64,000 nt of DNA from Rhodoferax sp. (GTDB taxonomy: Bacteria; Pseudomonadota; Gammaproteobacteria; Burkholderiales; Burkholderiaceae_C): positions 62,001-126,000 of the forward strand of contig NZ_JAQTXM010000001.1 of NCBI RefSeq assembly GCF_028688795.1. The letters are read 5' to 3'. Position 1 is the stretch's first letter; the number at the start of each line of letters is the position of its first letter. Under the pieces are notes generated by a model that searched no databases, was not told the origin of the DNA, and saw nothing but the letters and a program-made list of their open reading frames with translations. The translations under genes and the position numbers were made by a program. Positions 43,640 to 53,995 of the stretch are shown here, piece by piece.

Positions 43640-44515
43640 TCACAATTGGCTAGCCGAGAAGGTATCGCAGCGCTTAACACTGCCATTGTTCAAGCCCAGA
43701 TTGAACCAGCGCTGGCGCTGCGCACTGGTGCCATGGGTGAAGCTGTCGGGCACCACTTGACCCCCGCTTGAGCGCTGCAGGGCGTCATCGCCAATCTTGG
43801 CAGCGGCGTTCATGGCCTCTTCCACATCGCCTTGTTCCAGCAGCTGGCGGGCCGCTTGGGCATGGTTGGCCCAGACGCCGGCAAAGCAATCCGCCTGCAA
43901 CTCCAAGCGCACGCTCAGGGCGTTGTACTCCACCTGGCTGACGCGACCACGCATTTTGTCCATTTTGGCAGTGATGCCCAGCAGGTTTTGTACGTGATGC
44001 CCCACCTCATGGGCAATCACATAGGCCTGCGCAAAATCACCGGGCGCACCCAACTGATTCTTCAGTGTTTCGTAAAAACCCAAGTCGATGTAGACCTTTT
44101 GATCCGGCGGGCAATAAAACGGCCCCATAGCGGCTTGACCCTGGCCGCATGCGGTAGCTGTTGTGCCCCGAAACAACACCAGTTTGGGCTCTTTGTAAGT
44201 GGCCCCGCCCTTGGTGAACACATCTTTCCAGACGTCTTCGGTGTCAGCCAGCACGGTGGATACAAATGCCGCCATGCGGTCGTCGGCCGGCGGTTTGCGC
44301 GCCGGTGCTGATTGGCTTTGCGCCTGCGGACTGCCGCCGCTGAGCACACTTAGCACCGTCATCGGGTTGATGCCTAAAAAGTACGAGGCAACCAGTGCAA
44401 TGGCAATGGAGCCAATGCCAATGCCCCGGCCACCGAAACCGCCGCCCCCCGAAGAGCCGCCGCCGTCCCGACGATCTTCGACATTGTCCGACTGACGGTT
44501 TCCGTCCCATTTCAT
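43640..44515 (-). CDS. neutral zinc metallopeptidase, YpfJ family
   Basis: A 291-residue protein. An N-terminal Gly/Arg-rich cytoplasmic part (residues 1-30), one membrane helix (about 31-50), then an outside domain with the zinc motif VIAHEVGHHVQNLLG (HExxH at about residues 172-176) and QADCFAGVWANH as third-ligand region. Family length. The substrate is unknown. Confidence 0.9.
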   Translation of the reverse strand: MKWDGNRQSDNVEDRRDGGGSSGGGGFGGRGIGIGSIAIALVASYFLGINPMTVLSVLSGGSPQAQSQSAPARKPPADDRMAAFVSTVLADTEDVWKDVFTKGGATYKEPKLVLFRGTTATACGQGQAAMGPFYCPPDQKVYIDLGFYETLKNQLGAPGDFAQAYVIAHEVGHHVQNLLGITAKMDKMRGRVSQVEYNALSVRLELQADCFAGVWANHAQAARQLLEQGDVEEAMNAAAKIGDDALQRSSGGQVVPDSFTHGTSAQRQRWFNLGLNNGSVKRCDTFSASQL

Positions 44516-44570
44516 AGCGATGTTTCCTAGACGGTCTGTTGACTCAAATGTCGATCACAACGCCGCCGGC

Positions 44571-45140
44571 TCAAGCCTTGGGCAAGGTCACACCGCGCTG
44601 ACCCTGGTATTTGCCACCCCGGTCTTTGTAGCTGGTCTCGCACACCTCGTCGCTCTCAAAAAACAGCACCTGGGCGCAGCCTTCACCAGCATAGATCTTG
44701 GCGGGCAGTGGTGTTGTGTTGGAAAACTCCAGCGTCACATAGCCTTCCCACTCGGGCTCAAATGGTGTCACGTTGACGATGATGCCGCAGCGCGCGTAGG
44801 TGCTTTTGCCCAGGCAAATGGTCAGCACATTGCGCGGGATACGAAAGTATTCCATGGTTCGTGCCAGCGCAAAACTGTTGGGCGGGATGATGCAACTGTC
44901 ACCATAAAAATCGACAAAACTTTTTTCATCAAAGTTTTTTGGGTCGACCACGGTGCTGTGGATGTTGGTGAACACCTTGAATTCAGGCGCACAGCGAATG
45001 TCATAGCCATAACTGCTGGTGCCGTAACTGACGATTTTGTTGCCGGCAGCGTCCTGGCGAATCTGTCTGGGCTCAAACGGCTCGATCATGCCAGTGGTTT
45101 CGGCCATGTGGCGGATCCACTTGTCGCTTTTGATGGTCAT
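44571..45140 (-). CDS. dcd: dCTP deaminase
   Basis: A 189-residue enzyme that converts dCTP to dUTP for thymidylate synthesis. Motifs: [39 protein letters not shown] (catalytic Glu) and [10 protein letters not shown]. Full length and well conserved. Confidence 0.96.
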   Translation of the reverse strand: MTIKSDKWIRHMAETTGMIEPFEPRQIRQDAAGNKIVSYGTSSYGYDIRCAPEFKVFTNIHSTVVDPKNFDEKSFVDFYGDSCIIPPNSFALARTMEYFRIPRNVLTICLGKSTYARCGIIVNVTPFEPEWEGYVTLEFSNTTPLPAKIYAGEGCAQVLFFESDEVCETSYKDRGGKYQGQRGVTLPKA

Positions 45141-45189
45141 GGGATCTCAACTCCTAAGGTTGACGAATTGTAAGCAGTGGTCCAACGCG

Positions 45190-46371
45190 TCATGGCAGCC
45201 TGACAGCGGACGGCACCTTTGTGATAACCAACCAAGCCAGCGCACACACCATGGCCAGCGCGGCAGCGGCCGTGAACCACATCAGCGCATCGGCGTTGGT
45301 GGCTTTCATGGTTGCCCCGGCCATCAAAGGCCCGGCAATGGCACTGACGGTGTACAGCATCGACATCATGCTCACATTTTTGGCAATACTCCCGGTGGAG
45401 GTCATGGTGCTGGCAATGAGGGCGAGGGTCAGAAACGCCGTGATCAAACCGCCGAGCAAGAAGACCGCCACCACCAGCCACACGTGGTTCAGCGGCTGTG
45501 TCAGCCCGACAGCGACAAAGATGGTGCCAAGGGCACAAACCAGCGCTGCGGTGCCCACGCCACGGTGGTCGGCAAGCCAGCCCACGCCGTACTGCATGAG
45601 CAAACCACCCAACCCAAACACGGCAAGTAAATCTGCAGCCTGACTCACTGGAATCCCGCGACCTTGGGCAAACAGCGCAAAAAGCCCGGACACTGCGGCT
45701 TCCATCATGCCGCCGAGCAAGGCGATTGCAACGCCCAGTTTAAAAATCCGATCACGCCCAGGCTTTCCAGGGCTCGGCTTGGCGTGCTGAGTGGGCCGCA
45801 ATGCCATTTCGGCGCCCGGGCTGCGCGCAAATGCCAGCGGCACCAGCGATGCCAATGTGAAGACGATGCCTATCCAGAATACTGCCAAGCCGTGCAGCCC
45901 GAAGTAGCTTGCCATCACCGGTGCCACGATGGGCGCCAGGGCAATCAGCGTTTCATGAAAACCCACCAGCCGGCCGCGCGCGTGGGCCGGGGCGATGTGG
46001 TAAAGCCATGGCTCCAGGCCGATCCAGCGCAGCCCAAGACCAAACCCGGCCAACACCCCGCCCAGCAGCCAAAAGGGCCAGGCTGCCACAGCCATGCCCA
46101 GCAGCGCCAAAATGGTGCAAAACAACCCGGACACGATGACCGGCTTGCAACCAAACCGCTGGCTTAACCAGGGCGCCAGTGCAAGACCGGGCAATTGACC
46201 AAGCCAGAGGGATGCGGCGAACAGGCCCAATTGCTTGGCATCAAGCCCCTGCCCGGCCAGCCACACCGGAAGCATCACAAAAGCAATGCCAAACTGCCCC
46301 ACCTGCGACAGGGCGGAAACCGTATTCAGCGCGCCAATGGTTCGCCAGTCAAATTCGGGGTTGTTGCGCAT
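45190..46371 (-). CDS. MFS transporter
   Basis: A 393-residue major facilitator with 12 hydrophobic helices. The loop after helix 2 is LGQLPGLALAPWLSQRFG and the helix-4/5 region shows GLRWIGLEPWLYHIAPAHAR, resembling the YcaD/EF_0055-like MFS group. The substrate is unknown. Confidence 0.85.
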   Translation of the reverse strand: MRNNPEFDWRTIGALNTVSALSQVGQFGIAFVMLPVWLAGQGLDAKQLGLFAASLWLGQLPGLALAPWLSQRFGCKPVIVSGLFCTILALLGMAVAAWPFWLLGGVLAGFGLGLRWIGLEPWLYHIAPAHARGRLVGFHETLIALAPIVAPVMASYFGLHGLAVFWIGIVFTLASLVPLAFARSPGAEMALRPTQHAKPSPGKPGRDRIFKLGVAIALLGGMMEAAVSGLFALFAQGRGIPVSQAADLLAVFGLGGLLMQYGVGWLADHRGVGTAALVCALGTIFVAVGLTQPLNHVWLVVAVFLLGGLITAFLTLALIASTMTSTGSIAKNVSMMSMLYTVSAIAGPLMAGATMKATNADALMWFTAAAALAMVCALAWLVITKVPSAVRLP

Positions 46372-46506
46372 GGGAAAAATTGATGGGGTTGCGGCGTCTT
46401 GTCTTGTCGCAGGTGGCTGAAGGCTCTACGAGCACCGAGTAAGCCATTTTGACAGCCAGATTCGGGATGCAGCGCCACGCCCCATAGACGGGCTGATAAT
46501 TGCCCC

Positions 46507-47055
46507 ATGCCCGAATCAGCCCCCCGGCCAACTGGCCCCATCGCCCCCACCGGCCATTTCATGATGGCGCACCCGGCACACGTCATGGCCCTTGGCTTTG
46601 GCTCAGGCTTGAGCCCAAAAGCGCCTGGCACCATGGGCACACTTTGGGCTTGGGCCGTGTTTGCCCTGCTGCAAAACCGCCTGACTGACATGCAATGGGC
46701 TGGCCTGATTGCCATCAGCATCGTCGCGGGTTGGTGGGTATGCACGCTGACTGCCAAACACATGCGGGTGCTTGACCCCAGCAGCATCGTGTGGGACGAA
46801 ATTGCGGCCTTCTGGCTGGTGCTGTGGCTGGTCAGCCCAGTCGGGTTTTGGGGACAGCTGGCGGCATTTGCCTTGTTCCGCTATTTTGATGCCGCCAAAC
46901 CCGGCCCGGTGGCCTGGGCAGACCAGTTGTATCACGACGTTGACCCCATCACCGACCGGTTTGCCTGGCGCAAGGCCGGCTGGGGCATCATGCTGGACGA
47001 TCTGGTGGCCGCGTTTTGCACATTGCTGGTGATTGCGCTGTGGCGGGCTTGGTGA
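46507..47055 (+). CDS. pgpA: phosphatidylglycerophosphatase A
   Basis: A 182-residue membrane enzyme that dephosphorylates phosphatidylglycerophosphate. Signature: GFGSGLSPKAPGTMGTL near the N terminus, DPSSIVWDEIAAFWLVLWL, and WGIMLDDLVAA near the end. Normal length. In many Burkholderiales pgpA is directly followed by pncC/cinA; here an extra gene lies between. Confidence 0.95.
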   Translation: MPESAPRPTGPIAPTGHFMMAHPAHVMALGFGSGLSPKAPGTMGTLWAWAVFALLQNRLTDMQWAGLIAISIVAGWWVCTLTAKHMRVLDPSSIVWDEIAAFWLVLWLVSPVGFWGQLAAFALFRYFDAAKPGPVAWADQLYHDVDPITDRFAWRKAGWGIMLDDLVAAFCTLLVIALWRAW

Positions 47056-47149
47056 GGCCATGGCTGCACCAGACTGATGTGTTCGATCAACCCACGGTTC
47101 TCCGTGGTCATTTCAAGCTTTTGAATTTTCAAGAAAGAATGTTTACCCC

Positions 47150-47869
47150 ATGAAAAACTTTCGCACCCTGTCCCTTTGCCTGCTCATCTCTGGCTCGTTC
47201 ACCACAGCCGCCCTGGCCGCCGGAAATTCACCCATGGCAGCGCCCACTTCTTCCGTGGTTACTGGCGAAGTGCTTGAAGTCAAGGATGTGGACAGCTACA
47301 CCTACCTGCGCCTGAAAACCAGTCAGGGCGAAACCTGGGCTGCGGTGAATAAATCGGTGGTTAAGAAAGGTGCCAAGGTGAGCATCGAAAACGCCACGGT
47401 CATGGACAATTTTGAAAGCAAAACGCTGAAAAAAACGTTTCCAACCATCGTGTTTGGTAACTTGGCTGGCACTGGCGCCGCCAAAGACGCTGCCAGCGCC
47501 CATGCTGGCCTGAACAAGCCGGCAGACGCCGGGCCCATCAAGGTGGCCAAAGCCAGTGGCGCCAATGCACACACGGTGGCTGAAGTCGTGAACAAGGCCG
47601 CAGCGCTGAAAGACAAGCCGGTTCAAGTCAGCGGCAAAGTGGTCAAGTACAACGCCGGCATCATGGGCAAAAACTGGATTCACCTGCAAGACGGCTCAGG
47701 CACCGCAGCCGACAACAGCAATGACGTGCTGGTGACCTCGGCTGCACCGGCCAAACTTGGCGATGTCGTCACCGCGTCGGGCGTGGTGCGTAACAACAAG
47801 GACTTTGGCGCCGGCTACACCTACAAAGTGCTGATTGAAGACGCCACGCTCAAAACCATCAATAAATGA
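47150..47869 (+). CDS. secreted OB-fold protein with two repeats
   Basis: A 239-residue protein with a signal peptide (residues 1-23, ending LAA). It has two similar OB-like modules: residues about 34-108 (VVTGEVLEVKDVDSYTYLRL) and 142-237 (VQVSGKVVKYNAGIMGKNWI, HLQDGSG). The second matches the nucleic-acid-binding-type OB fold seen in NrfJ-like cytochrome-maturation proteins; the ligand is unknown. It has its own 94-bp upstream gap and sits between pgpA and pncC. Confidence 0.8.
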   Translation: MKNFRTLSLCLLISGSFTTAALAAGNSPMAAPTSSVVTGEVLEVKDVDSYTYLRLKTSQGETWAAVNKSVVKKGAKVSIENATVMDNFESKTLKKTFPTIVFGNLAGTGAAKDAASAHAGLNKPADAGPIKVAKASGANAHTVAEVVNKAAALKDKPVQVSGKVVKYNAGIMGKNWIHLQDGSGTAADNSNDVLVTSAAPAKLGDVVTASGVVRNNKDFGAGYTYKVLIEDATLKTINK

Positions 47870-47876
47870 GCATCTG

Positions 47877-48353
47877 ATGCAGCATGAATGCGGGCTGTTG
47901 GCTAATTTGCTCCTTGAAAAGGCCTGGCTTCTAAGCACAGCTGAAAGTTGCACCGGAGGTTTGATTGCGGCGGCGTGCACCGACCTGGCTGGTTCAAGCA
48001 ACTGGTTTGAGCGCGGCTTTGTAACCTACTCCAACGCCGCCAAGATCGAACTGCTGGGGGTGGACGCGGCGCTGATCGAGGCCCACGGTGCTGTCAGCGA
48101 GCCTGTGGCGCATGCCATGGCTGCCGGCGCATTGCAACATTCCCACGCACAGGTAGCCGTTGCTGTGACGGGTGTCGCCGGCCCAGGTGGTGGCAGTGCC
48201 AGCAAACCAGTCGGCACCGTGTGTTTTGGTTTTGCCCTGGGCGCACAGGTGAGCACAGAGGTGCAGCACTTTGAAGGCGACCGCAGCGCCGTTCGTCAGG
48301 CCGCCGTGCACCACGCACTGACAAGGCTGGTGACATTGATCCAGGCGACGTGA
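47877..48353 (+). CDS. pncC: nicotinamide-nucleotide amidohydrolase PncC
   Basis: A 158-residue CinA C-terminal domain protein that deamidates NMN in NAD recycling. Motifs: LSTAESCTGGLIAAACTDL (catalytic Ser/Thr region), YSNAAKIELLGV, and VTGVAGPGGGSASKPVGTV. ATG 47877 was chosen because it gives the normal start; upstream in-frame codons overlap the previous gene. Confidence 0.94.
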   Translation: MQHECGLLANLLLEKAWLLSTAESCTGGLIAAACTDLAGSSNWFERGFVTYSNAAKIELLGVDAALIEAHGAVSEPVAHAMAAGALQHSHAQVAVAVTGVAGPGGGSASKPVGTVCFGFALGAQVSTEVQHFEGDRSAVRQAAVHHALTRLVTLIQAT

Positions 48354-48380
48354 TCGGTCAGCACCGGTGGCCCCTGCGAC

Positions 48381-48983
48381 ATGAACCTTGATTACTTCAG
48401 TGGTTTTGCCACCGGCCTGGCGCTGATTGTGGCCATTGGCTCACAAAACGCTTATGTGCTGCGCTGTGGCATTCGACGTGAACACGTGCTACCCATCGTT
48501 CTTTTTTGCGCCCTGTCTGACGCGCTGCTGATCGTGGCGGGCATTGGCGGCGCAGGTGCGGTGATTCAAGGCAGCACCACGCTGCTGGCTGTGGCCCGTT
48601 ATGGTGGTACGTTGTTTCTGGCTGCGTATGGTTTGCTTGCGGCGCACCGCGCCTGGCAGGGCCACCAAATGCACCTCGAAAACAACGGTAGCGTGACGCT
48701 GGCGACTGCCTTGATGGCCTGTTTTGGCTTCACTTTTTTAAACCCGCATGTGTACCTTGACACCGTGGTGCTGCTGGGTTCTATTGCCAACCAGCGCCAA
48801 GGCGCCGGACGCTGGGTGTTTGGCGCTGGTGCCGTCACGGCCAGCCTGTGCTGGTTTGGCGCACTCGGGTTTGGCGCACGCTTTTTGGCCCCGCTGTTTG
48901 AGTCGGTGCTGGCCTGGCGCGTGCTGGACGGCCTGATTGCGCTGACCATGTGGCTGCTCGCCGGCACCCTGCTGCTGAGTTAA
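48381..48983 (+). CDS. LysE/ArgO-family amino-acid exporter
   Basis: A 200-residue inner-membrane exporter with five to six helices. Characteristic: VAIGSQNAYVLRCGIRREHV near the N terminus, FCALSDALLIVAGIGG, and TFLNPHVYLDTVVLLGSIA. This matches LysE/ArgO, which exports lysine and arginine. Confidence 0.93.
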   Translation: MNLDYFSGFATGLALIVAIGSQNAYVLRCGIRREHVLPIVLFCALSDALLIVAGIGGAGAVIQGSTTLLAVARYGGTLFLAAYGLLAAHRAWQGHQMHLENNGSVTLATALMACFGFTFLNPHVYLDTVVLLGSIANQRQGAGRWVFGAGAVTASLCWFGALGFGARFLAPLFESVLAWRVLDGLIALTMWLLAGTLLLS

Positions 48984-49000
48984 CGGTAAAGTCACCCCCC

Positions 49001-49489
49001 ATGCATGCCAACGAACAAACCCTCACCCGCTTTTTCACCGCGTTTGCCGCGCTCGACGCCGACACCATGGCCAGCTGTTACGCCGAAGACGCCGTATTTG
49101 ATGACCCCGGCTTTTCGCTCAGCGGACGCCACGACATCTCAGGCATGTGGCACATGTTGTGCGCGGCCGCACAAGGCAACGGGCGCGAGCACTGGCGCCT
49201 TGAGTTCCGCGAAATCAGCGCCAATGCAGAGACCGGCCGGGCCGTCTGGGAGGCACATTACCAGTTCAGTGCCACCCGCAGACAAGTGCACAACATCATC
49301 GGCTCAGACTTCACCTTCACGCCGGAAGGCTTGATTGACATCCAGCGCGACCATTTTGATTTTTGGCGCTGGTCACGCCAGGCGCTGGGTCTGGGTGGTG
49401 TGATGCTGGGCTGGGCTCCGTTCTTTCAAAAACAGATGCGCAAACAGACCCAGGCCGCACTCGCAAACTACATGGCCAAGCACCCTTGA
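49001..49489 (+). CDS. NTF2-like/SnoaL-type protein
   Basis: A 162-residue protein with the NTF2-like cone fold: FFTAFAALDADTMASCYAED, VFDDPGFSLSGRHDISGMW, and strands VWEAHYQFSATRRQVHNIIG. Catalytic members are isomerases, hydratases or cyclases; which one is not known. ATG 49001 chosen. It follows the LysE-like gene by 17 bp. Confidence 0.85.
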   Translation: MHANEQTLTRFFTAFAALDADTMASCYAEDAVFDDPGFSLSGRHDISGMWHMLCAAAQGNGREHWRLEFREISANAETGRAVWEAHYQFSATRRQVHNIIGSDFTFTPEGLIDIQRDHFDFWRWSRQALGLGGVMLGWAPFFQKQMRKQTQAALANYMAKHP

Positions 49490-49555
49490 TTTGACGCGGC
49501 CAGGCATTGGCACGGCGGCGTACCAAGCAAGGCATGCGCCCACCAACTAGAAATT

Positions 49556-49617
49556 TATGTGTTTTAGACCTCTAGCCCTTATAAAATAAGCGCAGCTAGC
49601 TATTTATTAGATAGCAT
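49556..49617 (-). repeat. dispersed ~55-bp repeat, intergenic copy 2
   Basis: The clearest full copy. Minus-strand reading: GCTATCTAATAAATAGC (perfect 5-bp hairpin with 7-nt loop), TAGCTGCGCTTATTTTAT, then AAGGGCTAGAGGTC. It ends 6 bp from the stop codon of the SEC-C gene. Confidence 0.85.
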
Positions 49618-49622
49618 TTAAA

Positions 49623-50459
49623 TCAATTGGCACCGCAACACTTCTTGTATTTCTTGCCACTGCCACATGAACACGGGTCATTGCGGCCAATCTTGGGGCC
49701 CACGTGAACGGTCTCGACGCGCGGCCCGAGGGTGCGCCAGAGTTCATGCAAGTCATACACCGCCCAGAGGGCATCGGCAAAATCATCCATGCGCTGTTCG
49801 CTGATGGTCGGCTCGCCGTCTTCCTCAAACGCCGCCATGGTGGCTGGCTCGGTGTCGTCTTCGGTCACGGCCACGACGCATTCCAGTGCGGCGTCAAGTA
49901 CCTTGGCGGCCTCTTTGTCGCGCGGTGGTGCCCATTCCTCAGGCCAACTTTCTACGGCATACATGAAGCCAATGGCCCAAATCTGGCCGAAGGATGGAAT
50001 CGGGGCGTCACCCATTTCAGCGCGCTGTTCTTCTGGCAGGGCGGCAATGGCGCCGCGCAGGTCCATCACTTCAGGCTGGTAGGCGCGCGCGTCGTCAAGT
50101 GACTCGACTTTGGCGTCAAGCGCTGCAGTCACCTCGTTCCACCGGCGCATCCACAAGGCAAAAAAGCGCTGAAACTGTGCATCGTCCGCAAACAAGGGGG
50201 TTTCGCTGTCGTCCTCCAGGTCGAGCAACACCGAGAAATAATCGGTCGGGCTGATCACGCGGCGGCAGCACGCCAGGGCCGCCATGAAGCCTTCACAAAA
50301 CTCCCATTGCGGGGTTTCATCAAAACGCGTACGCAGGTCGTCCAGAATGGTGTCGAGTTCGTCAAAGTCATCGGGCGCAAGCACCGCATTGGCGACTTCA
50401 GCGCTGGCATCAGCAGAGGTTGGGGTTAGGTTTGGGGCTGGGGTGAGATCAGAGGTCAT
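49623..50459 (-). CDS. UPF0149 (YecA/YgfB-like) protein with SEC-C zinc motif
   Basis: A 278-residue cytoplasmic protein. The helical UPF0149 domain spans about residues 35-220 ([19 protein letters not shown] and [20 protein letters not shown]), and the C-terminal SEC-C motif [19 protein letters not shown] binds zinc as in SecA. YecA-like proteins associate with the translation/secretion machinery; a role here is inferred. Confidence 0.88.
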   Translation of the reverse strand: MTSDLTPAPNLTPTSADASAEVANAVLAPDDFDELDTILDDLRTRFDETPQWEFCEGFMAALACCRRVISPTDYFSVLLDLEDDSETPLFADDAQFQRFFALWMRRWNEVTAALDAKVESLDDARAYQPEVMDLRGAIAALPEEQRAEMGDAPIPSFGQIWAIGFMYAVESWPEEWAPPRDKEAAKVLDAALECVVAVTEDDTEPATMAAFEEDGEPTISEQRMDDFADALWAVYDLHELWRTLGPRVETVHVGPKIGRNDPCSCGSGKKYKKCCGAN

Positions 50460-50548
50460 GGCACAGGTGTAAAAGAGTGAGAATAGTCATATTCTGCCTT
50501 GAGCGAAGCAGCTAAGCTTATTCAACGAATGTCAAGGGTTCAAACAAA

Positions 50549-51580
50549 ATGACCAAAGCAACCACCTTTTCTTTACCATTGCTCCTTTCCCTGGCCCTGG
50601 CGGCATGCGGCGGCGGCGGTGGGGGCGACAGCGCAGTAGTCGCGCCAGGCACGGTGTTGCCCCCAACCACCGTGACCATTCCTACGGCCACCTACGCGGC
50701 GGGCTCTGCAGAGCTTGGCGGCTACACGGTGTTGCAGCAAGCCCGTGTGCTGTGCGGCTTTGGTGCGCTACGGCAAAACACGCGGCTTGATGCGGCTGCG
50801 CTAAACCACGCGCGTTACCTCACCAGCATTTCCAGCGCCAGCGGCACGTCGGTGTTGTCGCACTATGAGGACATCCCGACTGACCCCTACTACACCGGGT
50901 ATTTCCCATGGGATCGCACCACGGCCACAGGCTACGGTGACCAGGTGGCTGAAATTCTGGAAGCCACAGTATGGGACTACGACACCGGCAACCCGCCGGT
51001 GTTTCCCGCCTTGGCGCAGCGCGGCGCAGACTCCATGCGCAGCCTGCTTAACACCGTTTACCACCTGACTGGTGCGATGTACGCAGGCGCAGACGTGGGC
51101 TTCGGGGCAGATGTGCAAACCATCGCCACCGGCACCACCAGCCGGCGCGAAGAATACCGCTTTGGCTCCCTCAATGGCTACCAAACCACCACCATCAATC
51201 TGGGCAGCGGCAACGTCGCTACCTACCCGTGCCAGGGCAGCACCGACATTCCTTCCGCGTTTGTGCCCGCCAATGAAAGCCCCAACCCGTTTCCTGCCAT
51301 GACCAGCACCAGCCAAACGGTTGGCCCACCGATTTACCTGAAAGTGGATGCCGGGCAAGTGCTTCGGGTGACCTCCAGCAGCGTGAGCCAGAACGGCGTG
51401 AGTGTGCCGACGACGGTGCTTACGGCGGCCAACGACCCGAATCGGGACCTTGGCGCCAACGAGGTGTTTGTCATCCCCACCATCGCCCTGAGCAGCAACA
51501 CCAACTACCAGGTCAGCTTGTCGGGCACCATCAGTGGCGCGCCTTTTAGCCGCAGCTTCAGCATGAGCACCGGGCAGTGA
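50549..51580 (+). CDS. CAP/SCP-domain-like lipoprotein
   Basis: A 343-residue protein with lipobox LALAACGG (acylated Cys at about residue 20), a Gly-rich linker, and from about 60 to 200 a domain resembling the bacterial CAP/SCP fold (RVLCGFGALRQNTRLDAAAL, NHARYL). A C-terminal beta-rich part (about 240-343) ends SFSMSTGQ. Membrane-attached at the outer face. The CAP assignment is by pattern only. Confidence 0.65.
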   Translation: MTKATTFSLPLLLSLALAACGGGGGGDSAVVAPGTVLPPTTVTIPTATYAAGSAELGGYTVLQQARVLCGFGALRQNTRLDAAALNHARYLTSISSASGTSVLSHYEDIPTDPYYTGYFPWDRTTATGYGDQVAEILEATVWDYDTGNPPVFPALAQRGADSMRSLLNTVYHLTGAMYAGADVGFGADVQTIATGTTSRREEYRFGSLNGYQTTTINLGSGNVATYPCQGSTDIPSAFVPANESPNPFPAMTSTSQTVGPPIYLKVDAGQVLRVTSSSVSQNGVSVPTTVLTAANDPNRDLGANEVFVIPTIALSSNTNYQVSLSGTISGAPFSRSFSMSTGQ

Positions 51581-51587
51581 CTTGCGG

Positions 51588-53612
51588 CTATTCGTTGCGT
51601 GACAGCAAACGCACCTGGGCGCGCGTCGAGGCCATGAACCCTGGCAACGTCTGACCTGCGCCGTCACTGACCGTAAAGACGGCCATGGTGCTCACCAACT
51701 CATCGGCCTGACTTTGCAAGCTGCTGGCAGCTGCCGCCATTTGCTCCACCAGAGCCGCATTTTGCTGAGTCACCTGATCCATCTGAGTCACGGCGTCACC
51801 GACCTGCGCCACACCCAGAGCCTGCTCGCTGCTGGCCGCGCTGATCTCGCCCATGAGGTCAGTCACACGTTTGATGGCGCTCACCAACGCCACCATGGTG
51901 CTGCCGGCTTGATCCACCAGCGCCGACCCCTGATTGACCTGTTCCTCGCTGGCGCCAATGAGTCGTTTGATCTCTTTGGCGGCCTCGGCCGAACGCCCAG
52001 CCAGGCTTCGGACTTCACTGGCAACCACCGCAAAACCCCGGCCCTGCTCCCCGGCACGAGCGGCTTCCACAGCGGCATTGAGGGCCAGAATATTGGTCTG
52101 AAAGGCGATGCCGTCAATGACACCAATGATGTCGGATATCTTGCGTGACGAATCGTTGATGCCCTTCATGGTGTTGATCACCCGGCCCATGACCTCGCCA
52201 CCCTGAACCGCAACCGAAGAGGCATTCATGGCCAATTGATTGGCTTGGCGTGCGCTGTCTGCATTTTGTTTCACGGTGGCGCTGAGTTCTTCCATGGAGG
52301 CTGCCGTTTGCTCTAGGGCGCTGGCCTGGCTTTCGGTGCGGGCCGAGAGGTCGTGGTTGCCTTGTGCAATTTCTGCACTGGCGGTGGCCACGCCATGCGA
52401 GCCCTGGCGCACGGCCATAACCATGCGTGCGAGGTTTTCCTGCATGTGCTTGAGTTGCGCCATCACACTGCTGGTGTCGTTGTTGGCCACTTGAATGGGG
52501 TCATCAAGGTGGCCTGCAGCTACCCGCACGGCAATGGCAGCGGCGGCGGCGGGCTCCCCCCCCAGCGGGCGCAGCACCAGTCGGGTGATCAGAAAATTCA
52601 ACCCCAAGACCACCACGATGACACTCAAAAGCCCCAGTGCGGCGGCGACATAACGCAGGTTTGTCACCCCAGCCAGGGCTTTGTCGTCCGGCACCGTGGC
52701 AACAAACGACCAAGGGGCCTTCACGGCACCGACATGCACCGGCACATAAATACTGGTCACCGGGGTTTGCAGCTGATCGCTGAAATAGTGCGCCTCGTAC
52801 TTTTGACCAGCCTTGATCGCGCCTTTGGCAGCCACCGCCAACTCGGAGGCACCGATGTCCTTACCGACATTTTTTTCATCAGCATCACCCACATATAGGC
52901 CTCCATGGGAGATCAAAGAGGCAAAGCCGGTCTCGTATGGGCGAATCTTGCTGACCACGTTCTGAAAACCATCCAACGGCAAGTCGATACCCACAACGCC
53001 CAAAAATTTCCCATTGACCGTGATCGGTACCACCACCGATGTCATCAGCACCTCCTTGCCACCGACTTTGTAAGCGTAAGGCTCAATCAATGTTTCCTCA
53101 CCTGACTGTTTAGCCAGCAGGTAATAGTCGCCCGCGCCTGGCTTTTCATAGTCCACCAGGGCTTCGACATCAATACTGCCGGCACCCCGGTTCCAGTACG
53201 GAATAAACCGACCAGTGGCATCGTGGGCTGGTTTGCCGACGAATTCGGCATCCTTGCCGTCGAACGCATTGGGCTCCCAACAGGTCCAGACCCCGAGAAA
53301 ATTGGGGTCACCTTCCAGCACACTTTTCAGCAGGGCATCCGTAGCGGCGCGGCTGGTGAGCTCAACTGACTTGATACCTCGCAACGTATTGGCCATGGTG
53401 CGCGCAGCGTCCAGTGCCACCTCAAGGCGTCCCGAAGCCTGACCGGCATGGGTCAAAGCAAGTTGTTCTGTGTATTGAAGGATGACTTCTTTTTGCAGCG
53501 TGGTGGCCTGCTGGGTCAGCAACCCGATGGTCAACGCAAATGCGACAAGAACAACGGTTGCTGTCAGCGTCAGAACCTTCATTCGAAGCGTAGTGGGTGG
53601 CTTGGCTTGCAT
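51588..53612 (-). CDS. methyl-accepting chemotaxis protein with dCache sensor
   Basis: A 674-residue chemoreceptor. TM1 at residues 11-33, periplasmic double-Cache sensor (about 40-300, with [13 protein letters not shown] and [20 protein letters not shown]-like features), TM2 at about 305-330, HAMP, and a long signalling hairpin with [20 protein letters not shown] and [17 protein letters not shown]. dCache sensors commonly bind amino acids or organic acids. ATG 53612 chosen; the longer open frame has no membrane-protein start. Confidence 0.92.
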   Translation of the reverse strand: MQAKPPTTLRMKVLTLTATVVLVAFALTIGLLTQQATTLQKEVILQYTEQLALTHAGQASGRLEVALDAARTMANTLRGIKSVELTSRAATDALLKSVLEGDPNFLGVWTCWEPNAFDGKDAEFVGKPAHDATGRFIPYWNRGAGSIDVEALVDYEKPGAGDYYLLAKQSGEETLIEPYAYKVGGKEVLMTSVVVPITVNGKFLGVVGIDLPLDGFQNVVSKIRPYETGFASLISHGGLYVGDADEKNVGKDIGASELAVAAKGAIKAGQKYEAHYFSDQLQTPVTSIYVPVHVGAVKAPWSFVATVPDDKALAGVTNLRYVAAALGLLSVIVVVLGLNFLITRLVLRPLGGEPAAAAAIAVRVAAGHLDDPIQVANNDTSSVMAQLKHMQENLARMVMAVRQGSHGVATASAEIAQGNHDLSARTESQASALEQTAASMEELSATVKQNADSARQANQLAMNASSVAVQGGEVMGRVINTMKGINDSSRKISDIIGVIDGIAFQTNILALNAAVEAARAGEQGRGFAVVASEVRSLAGRSAEAAKEIKRLIGASEEQVNQGSALVDQAGSTMVALVSAIKRVTDLMGEISAASSEQALGVAQVGDAVTQMDQVTQQNAALVEQMAAAASSLQSQADELVSTMAVFTVSDGAGQTLPGFMASTRAQVRLLSRNE

Positions 53613-53814
53613 CTTTCGACTTTCAAAGGTAAAAAATATTGATCGCAAAATTCGCGCCGGGCGGATGGCACGTTTCAACGAACACACGCGACAGGTAGCA
53701 CTATATCGGTGCATTTCCACAAACGCATGGGTTAACCGGTCATGCACCGGCAGCCGGGGTTCTGCAGCATGGTATTTTTTTGCTAACCAACCCGAAGGGC
53801 AGCGTGATGGCACT

Positions 53815-53982
53815 GCGACTGAACTGATGCAGTTGGTGGCCTTGCGCATTGAGCGACATCCGGTCAAGGATTGGGATGAACATCTGGCCGCTGCCTATTG
53901 CGCCAGTGACAAAGTGATCACGCCTCTTTTGGGCAACGGGTATCGTTTGGTCACACGTGCCAAGACCCATGCGTTGGCGGCA
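53815..53982 (+). pseudogene. possible transposase remnant
   Basis: An open frame in the gap between the chemoreceptor and the ThDP enzyme encodes [20 protein letters not shown] and LLGNGYRLVTRAKTHALAA. These look like the central part of a DDE transposase (Asp near [10 protein letters not shown]; the LVTRAKSNA-type strand), but without start, ends or inverted repeats. It is probably a fragment; the assignment is by memory of the motif. Confidence 0.35.
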
Positions 53983-53995
53983 TGGGTTTCTGCAA

